64,000 bases of DNA from assembly GCF_900096945.1 (NCBI RefSeq), contig NZ_FMKA01000007.1:62001-126000 (forward strand), in the 5' to 3' direction. Position 1 is the first letter of the stretch; each line of letters opens with the position of its first letter. Shown in pieces: positions 25,186 through 33,261 of the stretch. Under the pieces are notes generated by a model. That model was not told the DNA's origin, ran no database searches, and worked only from the letters and a program-made list of their open reading frames with translations. The position numbers were made by a program, and so were the translations under genes. Origin of the DNA: Anaerobium acetethylicum (lineage in GTDB: Bacteria; Bacillota; Clostridia; Lachnospirales; Lachnospiraceae).

Positions 25186-26030
25186 TTTTTTTGGCGTAGC
25201 CACCCGGCGCTCATCTCCAGGCTCTTCACAGGAGAATTACCGATCCAGTTCCGGTGGCTCTCCAGTATGACAGCGTCTACATTCACTGATTCAGCCTGTT
25301 GAAAAAGGGCATCCAGATTCATGTTTCCAGTTCCCAGTTCCATGCTGTCCATCTTTATGATTGGTGTCATAGAGGAACCGCTCATACGGGTCCCCCGGTC
25401 ATTGATATGCCAAAGTTTCATTCTGCTGCCAAGCTTTTTCATCCATAGCAGGGGATCCGCCCCGCCTTCTGCAAACCAGTAGCTGTCGAATTCAAAATTG
25501 ACGTATTCAGGGTCTGTTTCCGAAAGCAGAATATCATAAGCCGTCTGGCCAGCATTTACTTTTCGCAGCTCGCAGTTATGGTTGTGATATAAAAGGCTGA
25601 CTCCCTCAGCGGATAATGCTTTTCCTGCCTGATTAAGGCGCTTTGCGAGCTCGTGCATCGAGGCTTCGTCACCATAATCAAACCGGTACATTCCTGTAAT
25701 GACAATGTATGTTGCGCCGAAACTTCTGGCTTCTGCAGCAGCCGCATGGGGATTACGCTCAATGCTTCCTAAATCGCTGTGGAGGCTGATCACCTGGAGT
25801 CCAGACTCTTTTATCAGCTTATGCCAATCCAGCTTTCCTCCTTTTCCAACAGGCATTCCCGCCGCTCTTGTAAGCGCCTTTACCAGCCAGCCCGCCGGAT
25901 GGATCATAAAGCTGCAGAGTTCGATACCATTATATCCTGCGTTTTTCACTGCATGCAGAGTGCTTTTTGCCTGCTTTTCATTATTCAATACTGTACCTAA
26001 CATAAATTGCTGAACTGCTTTCACTGGCAT
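25158..26030 (-). CDS. Sugar-phosphate isomerase/epimerase-like TIM-barrel protein
   Basis: 290 residues with AAGGAGAG before the ATG. It has the xylose-isomerase-like TIM barrel: 'AVKNAGYNGIELCSF', 'VISLHSDLG', 'VSLLYHNHNCEL', 'YVNFEFDSYWFAEGGADP', 'MKLWHINDRG' and 'AVILESHRNW' carry the usual metal-binding Glu/His/Asp set. The family includes sugar epimerases, dehydratases and 3-keto-sugar enzymes (IolE/IolI-like). It is the last gene of the plant-glycoside operon, so a role on a released sugar is likely. The final ~9 residues (KVPDTINKI) and the stop come from the GGTACC element rather than ancestral sequence. Confidence 0.88.
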   Translation of the reverse strand: MPVKAVQQFMLGTVLNNEKQAKSTLHAVKNAGYNGIELCSFMIHPAGWLVKALTRAAGMPVGKGGKLDWHKLIKESGLQVISLHSDLGSIERNPHAAAAEARSFGATYIVITGMYRFDYGDEASMHELAKRLNQAGKALSAEGVSLLYHNHNCELRKVNAGQTAYDILLSETDPEYVNFEFDSYWFAEGGADPLLWMKKLGSRMKLWHINDRGTRMSGSSMTPIIKMDSMELGTGNMNLDALFQQAESVNVDAVILESHRNWIGNSPVKSLEMSAGWLRQKKVPDTINKI

Positions 26031-26071
26031 TTTAAATCTCTCCTTAAAACATGGTATTGCGAAGTTTATTC

Positions 26072-26122
26072 GTGACTATTCAGGACTGCGCCCTTCATAG
26101 TCACGGACTACTGAACAGTTAA
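26072..26122. mobile_element. MITE-like remnant (about 51 bp)
   Basis: GTGACTATTCAGGACTGCGCCC...TAGTCACGG joined to ACTACTGAACAGTTA: one extended end plus the other short end of the 143-bp element, with the two internal hairpins missing. It lies between the epimerase and GH43 genes and touches the GH43 stop. Confidence 0.7.
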
Positions 26123-26123
26123 G

Positions 26124-27872
26124 TTATTCCACCATAATTACCGCACCCGCGGTCACCCCGCCTGCATTGTAGCTGTCGACAGCAATATAGTAGCATTGGT
26201 TTTTATTGATTGTGCTTAGATCCAGCTCATTTTGACCGATTACCTGCCAGCTGCTGTACATCTTGTCCGGGGCAATTCCGTAACGTACCTGATAGCCGTC
26301 GGCACCCGCAATCGCCTCCCAGCTGAGCAGGATATTGATTCCGTCATCGCTTCTGGATGCGTTTATGGTTTTGACTCGGGCCGGAGCGGGACTGTTGCTT
26401 GTTCCAAATATCCGCAGGCCGCTGATGGCTGGAACGCCGCCAAAAGGAATCATGAAGCTGCTGATTCTGACAAAACGAAGTTCCACTGGTTTTTCTGATG
26501 TCCATAAATAATGAGCCCGGTCACTGTTTTCATCATGTGTGTCCAGGAGCATTTCCCAGTTTATGCCATCAGCCGATCCTTCCAGCAAATATGCCGTCCG
26601 CTGCGGTTTTGTATAAATAAAACGTCCGCCTGCGCGTGTGAAGACCTGATTATTTGCCGGGATTTGGGTATCTGGCATTTTGTGATCGGCCATGTTTATC
26701 TGAATCGCTTCAACGGACTGCTTTTCGCCCAGATCTATTTCATACCAGGGTTCCGGATCGTCTTCCGATGCGGCCCACCAGCTTCTTATATTCTCATCAA
26801 CTGCCATCTCCGCCGCAAACCCGTCCTGATTGCTTGAGGCCTTTGCCTCTGCCTGATAGGAGAGGAGCTGCATGGCTGGTGCCGCAGCATCCATCAGAAT
26901 GCTCTCACCTTCAGGCAGGGCAAATGGATAATCGGAAAAATTCTGATTGCAGTGCAGGATTCCATCTTCATCAAAATCACAGGGAAAAAGGCCGATGCGG
27001 CGCTCATAGCTTTCATTTTCACTTATATGCATGGTGGAAACATGCCACCAGTTGCCATCCTTGTCCCTGAATGTGCTTCCATGACCAGCTGAGGTAATAA
27101 ACCCGCCCGGTTTTGAAGAAAACGGATTATGGGGCTGGTAGGAAAAAGGTCCCAGCGGGGCATCGCCAACATATACGCCATCCGCATATACATTGCACTC
27201 AGTGCCGGGTGCCGCATACTGCAGGTAGTATTTCCCCTTGTATTTTGTCATGTACGCGCCCTCAATAAACGGCTTGGTTCCGACGTACTGGCGAATCATG
27301 CGCTCGTATTCTGTCTTCGGTTCACTCAGCTTATTATTTTCGCCCTTGCGCTCCCAGCCATGCTCAGCTTCATTTTCACCAAACATCGCCTTCTTCTCCC
27401 CTATCGGAAGCATGGTCTCACGGTCGATTTCGATCCCCCATAAAGGATCCGTATTCGTACAGCCCCAGTAAAAATAGACCCTTCCGTCCTCATCCTCGAA
27501 AATGTCCGGATCCCAGAATTCAAACAGTTCCGTTAATGGAACAAAAGGTTCATTCACAGGATCGCAGCTTTCATATAAGGAGCACGGACTTCCATGGCGC
27601 GACGCGCTGAATATGACCCGGCCGGCAACTTCGCGGACATCGGGAGCATAGTCATAGATGGGCAGTTCTGGTGTTTCTTTGAATTTCCACTCGTGCAGAT
27701 CATCAGAATACCAGAATCCGCCGGACATAGACGCAAATAAGTAATAGGTTTCCTTGAAAAGAACTATGGTCGGATCGGCAGCCTCCCTCGACAGGGAAAC
27801 GCCGCCCATGGGACTGGTTCGATACTGATATCTATACTCCAGATCAAGTGGATTGCAGATTATTTTATCCAT
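26124..27872 (-). CDS. GH43-type glycoside hydrolase with F5/8C and FN3 domains
   Basis: 582 residues without a signal peptide. Residues about 20-320 form a five-bladed propeller; candidate catalytic acids are D33 (ADPTIV), D121 (FWDPDIF) and E204 (IEGAYM), the GH43 pattern. Residues about 350-490 resemble an F5/8 type C (discoidin) carbohydrate-binding domain ('AEMAVDENIRSWWAASEDDPEPWYEIDLG'), and about 495-580 are an FN3 module. It probably removes arabinose or xylose side groups from imported glycosides. GAGGAAAGG precedes the ATG, and the gene is 15 bp downstream of GH2 in the same operon. Confidence 0.88.
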   Translation of the reverse strand: MDKIICNPLDLEYRYQYRTSPMGGVSLSREAADPTIVLFKETYYLFASMSGGFWYSDDLHEWKFKETPELPIYDYAPDVREVAGRVIFSASRHGSPCSLYESCDPVNEPFVPLTELFEFWDPDIFEDEDGRVYFYWGCTNTDPLWGIEIDRETMLPIGEKKAMFGENEAEHGWERKGENNKLSEPKTEYERMIRQYVGTKPFIEGAYMTKYKGKYYLQYAAPGTECNVYADGVYVGDAPLGPFSYQPHNPFSSKPGGFITSAGHGSTFRDKDGNWWHVSTMHISENESYERRIGLFPCDFDEDGILHCNQNFSDYPFALPEGESILMDAAAPAMQLLSYQAEAKASSNQDGFAAEMAVDENIRSWWAASEDDPEPWYEIDLGEKQSVEAIQINMADHKMPDTQIPANNQVFTRAGGRFIYTKPQRTAYLLEGSADGINWEMLLDTHDENSDRAHYLWTSEKPVELRFVRISSFMIPFGGVPAISGLRIFGTSNSPAPARVKTINASRSDDGINILLSWEAIAGADGYQVRYGIAPDKMYSSWQVIGQNELDLSTINKNQCYYIAVDSYNAGGVTAGAVIMVE

Positions 27873-27887
27873 ATTCGTTTCCTTTCC

Positions 27888-30095
27888 TCAGCTTGTCTTC
27901 CTTATCCCCTGCAGAACCCTGTTGATCTGTTTCACGCTCTCTTCATCGCTCCCGCCCTGCTTGAGAAGGCTGATCAATGTGATCCGGTTCATCATCCGCT
28001 GCAATGCAGGATTGTCCTTGACTGCATCAGCAACATCCCCGCGGCTCTGTGCCGCATGAGCCATCATCTGATTGACAACGGACCCGGCTTCCGGATTGGA
28101 GCGGATATCGCCTAAGGTATCAGAAACAGAGTAGCATCCAGGATCAAATTCATCCGCGTCAAACCAGTTGAGGACAGGTGCTGTCTTTATGAAAAGATAA
28201 TCGGGATTCTGCTCCAGGACATGACGTATTTGTATACGGTCTGAGCATGACCCGGATTTTGCCTCGATTATATGGGTTCCGCTAATCGGCACCTGGAATC
28301 TGAATACTGTTTTTCCGCTCTGGGTGCCAAAATGCTTTCCATCAACGAAAAGATCCACCTGGGACTGATTCGAATATACCTTTATTTCCGTCAGATCTTC
28401 CGTGCGGCCAACGTAGCGGCGTCCGCATACATGTACAAAGTTTTCGGTTTTATTCCATGCCGCCTTGTAAAGATAAAAGGCATCCTTCTTGATTTTACGG
28501 TCAAAGGTCACAAGGCCTTTCTGATTTTCTCCATGTTTTCCACCCTCATCCCTGCCGTCGGCAGCGAAGTCAAACAGATTCCATACATGGGTTGCCCAAA
28601 GCCACGGGCGTTCCTCGATCATATTCAGCATGTGCTCATGATAGACTGCCTGATAGGATTCCGTATAGTCCCCGCGTTCCGGTGCGGCCGACTGATATTG
28701 CGGGTTCGCATCGGCGCCATACTCGGAAAAGCCGATGCAGCGGTCCGGATATTTTGCATGATATTCATCAAAGAACTCATCATTCTGTTCCAGCTCGCCG
28801 AGATACCATCCAAAATAGAGGTTATAGCTGTTAATATCAGGGATTTCCAGGATCGGATTTTCAATCTCAAGCATGAACACATTTGCCATCGTGGTGGGGC
28901 GCATCTGGTCCAGCCTGTGGCAGATCTCATTTAAGAGTCGGTGGTTTTCAATCAGATCTTCATTCACGGCACTTGCCGCAGTAATTTCATTGGAAAGCCC
29001 CCAGACGAAAATGGAGGGATGATGATAGTTCTGAACCACAAGCTCCTCCATCTGGGATAAGGTGTTCGCGCGGCCTGACTTCATATGCATGGTGATGTAC
29101 GGGATTTCTGCCCATACCACAATACCGTTTTCATCGCACAGATCATAAAATTCCTGGGAATGCTGGTAGTGTGCCAGGCGGAGGGTCGTGGCCCCCAGTT
29201 CCCTGATGATCTCCATATCCAGTTTCTGCAACTCAGGCGTCAGCGCATTGCCTGCACCCTTGAAGTCCTGATGGCGCGATACGCCCCGAAGCAGATAGCT
29301 GCGTCCGTTTAAAAAGAATCCCTTTTGAGGATCGATTTCAAAATGACGGCAGCCAAAACGCGTACTTACAGAGTCGCCGCTTTCCAGGGATGCCGTTGCT
29401 GTATACAGGAAGGGATCATCGATACCATCCCAGAGATGCACCTGTTCAATGGTGAATATCGCCCTGGCATAACCGTTTTCCACCGCCGACTCTTTCACTT
29501 CATCGCATACCGTAAATACGGCCCTGTCAGCCGGACCGCTTATCCAGGCTTCCACCGTGACCTCTGCCGTTTTCTTTTCCAGATCAACAACAGGCGTCAC
29601 CTTGATTCCAGGCGTTCCGCAATAGTCCAGCGCAAAATGGCTTTCCGGAACAATAATCAGATTGACCGGGCGGTAAAGTCCGCCATAAAAAGTGAAATCC
29701 GCTTTTTGCGGGTATACGGTATCATTATCCCCATTATCCAGAGAAACAGCAAGCTGGTTCATTTCCTTTAAAGAATCCGTAAGGTCGACACGGAAAGCAG
29801 AATAGCCGCCTTCGTGGCGAGCCAGTTTTTCTCCATTTAAAAATACCTCCGCAGTCATTGCTGCGCCGAGAAATTCCAGGTAAACCCGTTCAGCAGGATC
29901 CGTTTCCGGCCTCGCAAACTCTTTTGCATACCAGCAGAGTCCCCTGTGGTAGTCGTTTCCGCCATCCTGCCCGTCAACAGCATTCCATGTGTGGGGCAGC
30001 GCGACGGCTTCCCCGGCAGAATGGACCGCATCCATTGCATCGGACGCATGTTTTACAAATATCCAGTTGTCATTAAAAGATGAAATATTCCTCAT
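27888..30095 (-). CDS. GH2 beta-galactosidase/beta-glucuronidase-type hydrolase
   Basis: 735 residues, no signal peptide, so intracellular. Order: jelly-roll sugar-binding domain (about 1-150), Ig-like domain (about 160-250), TIM barrel (about 255-555), then C-terminal beta domains. The acid/base is E370 in 'FVWGLSNE', the nucleophile E458 in 'IGFSEYG', and 'HEGGYSAF' plus 'YGGLYRPV' are typical GH2 strings. Beta-galactosidase is the likeliest activity; glucuronidase cannot be excluded. It is the fourth gene of the locus, with a hairpin between it and the transporter gene upstream. Confidence 0.9.
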   Translation of the reverse strand: MRNISSFNDNWIFVKHASDAMDAVHSAGEAVALPHTWNAVDGQDGGNDYHRGLCWYAKEFARPETDPAERVYLEFLGAAMTAEVFLNGEKLARHEGGYSAFRVDLTDSLKEMNQLAVSLDNGDNDTVYPQKADFTFYGGLYRPVNLIIVPESHFALDYCGTPGIKVTPVVDLEKKTAEVTVEAWISGPADRAVFTVCDEVKESAVENGYARAIFTIEQVHLWDGIDDPFLYTATASLESGDSVSTRFGCRHFEIDPQKGFFLNGRSYLLRGVSRHQDFKGAGNALTPELQKLDMEIIRELGATTLRLAHYQHSQEFYDLCDENGIVVWAEIPYITMHMKSGRANTLSQMEELVVQNYHHPSIFVWGLSNEITAASAVNEDLIENHRLLNEICHRLDQMRPTTMANVFMLEIENPILEIPDINSYNLYFGWYLGELEQNDEFFDEYHAKYPDRCIGFSEYGADANPQYQSAAPERGDYTESYQAVYHEHMLNMIEERPWLWATHVWNLFDFAADGRDEGGKHGENQKGLVTFDRKIKKDAFYLYKAAWNKTENFVHVCGRRYVGRTEDLTEIKVYSNQSQVDLFVDGKHFGTQSGKTVFRFQVPISGTHIIEAKSGSCSDRIQIRHVLEQNPDYLFIKTAPVLNWFDADEFDPGCYSVSDTLGDIRSNPEAGSVVNQMMAHAAQSRGDVADAVKDNPALQRMMNRITLISLLKQGGSDEESVKQINRVLQGIRKTS

Positions 30096-30170
30096 ATCAG
30101 TTTCCTTTCCTTAATAAAATACCCTAAGCCCGGCTGCACATCCCATGGGGAGTATGCCCTGTGAGATGAC

Positions 30171-30210
30171 AAAAGGCACTTGCCTTCACAATTACAGCAG
30201 GTGCCTTTTG
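30171..30210 (-). terminator. Intra-operon hairpin between GPH transporter and GH2
   Basis: Stem AAAAGGCACTTGC / GCAGGTGCCTTTT (one mismatch) followed on the minus strand by a T run. It may attenuate GH2/GH43 expression relative to the transporter. Confidence 0.6.
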
Positions 30211-30222
30211 AAATAAATGGCG

Positions 30223-30250
30223 GAACTGTCCAGTAGTCCTGAATAGTTAC
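30223..30250. mobile_element. MITE-like end-to-end remnant
   Basis: AACTGTCCAGTAGTCCTGAATAGTTAC, the two element ends joined back to back; its last base overlaps the stop codon of the GPH transporter. Confidence 0.7.
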
Positions 30251-31761
30251 TAAAGCGCCAGTTCAGCTTCCGCCTTTGCAACGGCTTCCTTTGCAGCAGC
30301 TTCCTTTGCAGCAGCCTTTTTTTCTGCAATCCGTTTCTGCACTTCAACCATTTCCGCTTTGTCCAGTTTGCAGAACTTCATCGCAATCAGCGTGCAGATC
30401 CATCCAAGAATCGGAAATCCGAACATAATGATCATCGTCACCCAGAAGATCTGCGGTGTACTTGCATCACCAGGCTGCGGCATGGTGGACGTATAGCCAA
30501 TCAACGCAACGGAACCGGCAGCAATTGCAGCACTGGCAGATGATACGAGCTTGTCTATAAAACTGTATGTGCCTGTCACGACTGCCGGGATGTAACGCCC
30601 GCTTCGGTCAAGCTCAAAATCAATGATATCTGCCATAAAAGCAGTATTTGCCGTCGTAACGCACATTTTTGCACCGTTTAACAGCAGTGTCAAAACGATA
30701 TAGATGCCAGTCATAACACCCATGTTCGCAATCTGGCGCGGGTCAATCATGACAAAGAACGCGAACATGATAACAGCCAGAACAATGCTGTATTTCGTCC
30801 AATTTATAATCGCTACCTTATTGCCGTGCTTTCCGGCATAGCGTGCACCAAAAACAGCAAACAGAATGGATGGAAGCATGCCTGCGACACCTAAAATAGT
30901 TGCAAGTCCCATGTTTCCAATGATGATTCCCGCCAGCATCGTTACAATAATGGACTGTGCAGCAGTCTGCTGTGCAATCTTGTCTGACGAAGCCGATATG
31001 ATATAGCTTTGAAGCGGGCGGTTGCCTTTTAATACTTCAAACATATCCTTAAGCTTGAGCGGATTTTTCTCTTTTCTCAATCCCTGGAAGTTTTCCGGCT
31101 TGTCGAAAGGCGTAACTCCGATGCACACAAGGATCAGACCGATAAATGCAATTACAAGACAGATCTTGCAGGCCAGCGCCAGAAAAACAATGTTATAGGA
31201 TCCGCCCGCCCTCGGCAACAGCACGACATTCAGTACAATACTTAAGGACATAGGAATCAGGTAATTGAAAGCAGTTGACCATACACCCAGCGTCGGGCGC
31301 TGTTTTGGATCGTTTGTCAAAAGCGGTGGAATCGTCTGAGCCGTCATATTTACCATTGTGTATCCAATGACATAGATGACATATAATCCGGCAAATCCGA
31401 CAAGACCCAGGCCCTTTCCGGGAGCCCATACAAACATGCCCAACAGGGCCAATGCTTCAATCAGGAAGCCAGATATCATGAGTATTCGTATTTTCCCAAA
31501 CCGGGTATTGACCCTGTCATAGACAAACGCCAATAATGGGTCGGTTATTCCATCAAAGATACGCGTTGCAGTAAGGACAATACCGATGACTGCAGTAGTG
31601 ATTCCGAACCCGATGCTTGCACTGTAGCTTGCAAGATTAATTAACGAGTAGACGCTCATGCCGATGAATGCATTGCATGCATACAGGATGATCTGCCAAA
31701 GCTTTGCACGCCGGTATTCAACACCATCAATTTCACTCTGACTAGGTTTCTTATTGACCAT
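30250..31761 (-). CDS. GPH-family (glycoside-pentoside-hexuronide) sugar symporter
   Basis: About 503 residues from the ATG at 31761 (GGAGG 8 bp upstream; TTG at 31776 overlaps that site). Twelve predicted membrane helices. GPH/MFS signatures are 'FDGITDPLLAFVYDRVNTRFGK' in the second helix/loop and 'MVNMTAQTIPPLLTNDPKQRPTLG'. It imports glycosides with H+ or Na+. The C-terminal cytoplasmic tail (about 470-503) is Ala/Lys/Glu-rich with 'AAAKEA' repeats, unusual but not known to be functional. Surrounding GH genes suggest a rhamnosylated or galactosylated substrate. Confidence 0.9.
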   Translation of the reverse strand: MVNKKPSQSEIDGVEYRRAKLWQIILYACNAFIGMSVYSLINLASYSASIGFGITTAVIGIVLTATRIFDGITDPLLAFVYDRVNTRFGKIRILMISGFLIEALALLGMFVWAPGKGLGLVGFAGLYVIYVIGYTMVNMTAQTIPPLLTNDPKQRPTLGVWSTAFNYLIPMSLSIVLNVVLLPRAGGSYNIVFLALACKICLVIAFIGLILVCIGVTPFDKPENFQGLRKEKNPLKLKDMFEVLKGNRPLQSYIISASSDKIAQQTAAQSIIVTMLAGIIIGNMGLATILGVAGMLPSILFAVFGARYAGKHGNKVAIINWTKYSIVLAVIMFAFFVMIDPRQIANMGVMTGIYIVLTLLLNGAKMCVTTANTAFMADIIDFELDRSGRYIPAVVTGTYSFIDKLVSSASAAIAAGSVALIGYTSTMPQPGDASTPQIFWVTMIIMFGFPILGWICTLIAMKFCKLDKAEMVEVQKRIAEKKAAAKEAAAKEAVAKAEAELAL

Positions 31762-31786
31762 AAAAAAGTCCTCCAATTCGTTTTAT

Positions 31787-31818
31787 TATCAAGAGCTTTC
31801 CTCTTGATACAAGTATAT
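31787..31818 (-). promoter_or_regulatory. Operator-like dyad and -10 upstream of GPH transporter
   Basis: Perfect 9-bp inverted repeat TATCAAGAG / CTCTTGATA (31787-31809) adjoins a minus-strand TATACT (31812-31817). The -35 is poor, which fits an activator-dependent promoter. Confidence 0.45.
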
Positions 31819-31940
31819 AGGATTTCAGAAAATGATACGTTTGAAAAATACGCAATTTGTTTGTAATTTCATTTCGTTTTTCCACAATCGCAAAAAACAG
31901 AACATATTAGTGAATCGGATAACATACCTCTGATTCAGCC

Positions 31941-33248
31941 TTATTGCCTCCAGCTTCCAAGATACTCCAGACTCTCTTTTGGCATACGGGTCTGCGTTGC
32001 CCTGTCAACGGCAATCAGCCCGAACGTCATGGAATAGCCCTTCTGCCATTCAAAATTATCCAGCAGACTCCAGTAGCAGTAGCCCTTTACAGGGATTCCA
32101 TCCCTGATGCAATTGGATACGCCATCCAATGCCTTTTCGATAAAGGCAACACGGCGCTCATCATCCGCGACGGCAATGCCGTTTTCAGTAACGATCAGAT
32201 CCCCCTTGAAGCTGGCAGCTGCCTTGCGAATGATATGTTCCAATGCCTCCGGGTAAAATTCGTAGTTCATCTGCGTCATTTCACAGCCGTCTGGATATGG
32301 GAGGGCACCGTCTGCGCCAAAAAGAGAACGGGTGTAATTTTGTACGCCTAAGAAATCATCCTCCATAATATATGGGAGATAGTGGGTAAATTCCTCCTCC
32401 CACTCTTTTTCCGCAAAACGTTCTCCGCCCGCTTCCACAACCTGCATATCATGCAGGCTTAGCGTAAGCCCCACATGCAGGTGCGGACAGAGTTCTTTCA
32501 GCACGGCCTTTGCCGCCTGGTGCACTCTCATAATCAGGATATCGCCCTCCGCTGTACGCATGGAAGTGAAATTATCCACTTTTTCTACCCCGAATATTTT
32601 TTTGTTCTCTTCGAGGACAGCCTTCTGGTTATCCATCATTTTCTGCAGATTAATGCCCATCTGAACAGCTCCGTCTGTGCTGTCTGCGCCCGCATCAGCC
32701 TGGTTTTTTGACATCTGGGCCATCATCTGGCGCTTGTACCGCTCTCCTATGGCTGCAATCTGCAGACCGATGTTGGCTTCATTGATGGTGCATACATAAT
32801 TCATTTCACTGCCAAGCTTGGCAGCCACGTAATGGGTGTAACGGGCAAAATCGTCGATTATGCTCTCTGCCTCCCATCCGCCTTTACGGATGACCCATAT
32901 GGGACTGGAAAAATGATGGAGCGTGACAACAGGCTCAAGGCCGTACTTTCTGCAGCATCTGATCACGTCCCGGTAGTGTTCGATTTCCTGATCGTCGCAG
33001 ACGCCTTCAGATGGTTCGATTCTCGCCCACTCCAGCGAAAATCGGTATGCGTTGAGGCCTGCCTTTGCCATAAGCCTTATATCTTCCTCGTAACGGTTGT
33101 AATGATCTACTGCATCGAGAGATGGTTCTGTATAGCAGGTATTCTCCATGTGTTCCATTGCCCAGCAATCGCTGTTTGTGTTATTTCCCTCTACCTGGTG
33201 AGCAGCAGTTGCTGCACCAAGCAGAAAATCGCTTGAAAATTTTCTCAT
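31941..33248 (-). CDS. GH1 beta-glucosidase-type hydrolase
   Basis: 435 residues, intracellular. GH1 hallmarks: N-terminal 'FLLGAATAAHQVEGN', acid/base E157 in CTINEAN, nucleophile E355 in IVTENG, and the closing 'GYCYWSLLDNFEWQKGYSMTFGLIAVD'. It cleaves beta-glucosides or related glycosides. AAAAGGAG precedes the ATG. It follows the GH78 rhamnosidase by 13 bp. Rhamnosidase plus beta-glucosidase is the pair needed to strip rutinose- or neohesperidose-type disaccharides from plant aglycones, which is an inference from the pairing. Confidence 0.92.
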   Translation of the reverse strand: MRKFSSDFLLGAATAAHQVEGNNTNSDCWAMEHMENTCYTEPSLDAVDHYNRYEEDIRLMAKAGLNAYRFSLEWARIEPSEGVCDDQEIEHYRDVIRCCRKYGLEPVVTLHHFSSPIWVIRKGGWEAESIIDDFARYTHYVAAKLGSEMNYVCTINEANIGLQIAAIGERYKRQMMAQMSKNQADAGADSTDGAVQMGINLQKMMDNQKAVLEENKKIFGVEKVDNFTSMRTAEGDILIMRVHQAAKAVLKELCPHLHVGLTLSLHDMQVVEAGGERFAEKEWEEEFTHYLPYIMEDDFLGVQNYTRSLFGADGALPYPDGCEMTQMNYEFYPEALEHIIRKAAASFKGDLIVTENGIAVADDERRVAFIEKALDGVSNCIRDGIPVKGYCYWSLLDNFEWQKGYSMTFGLIAVDRATQTRMPKESLEYLGSWRQ

Positions 33249-33261
33249 AAATTATCTCCTT

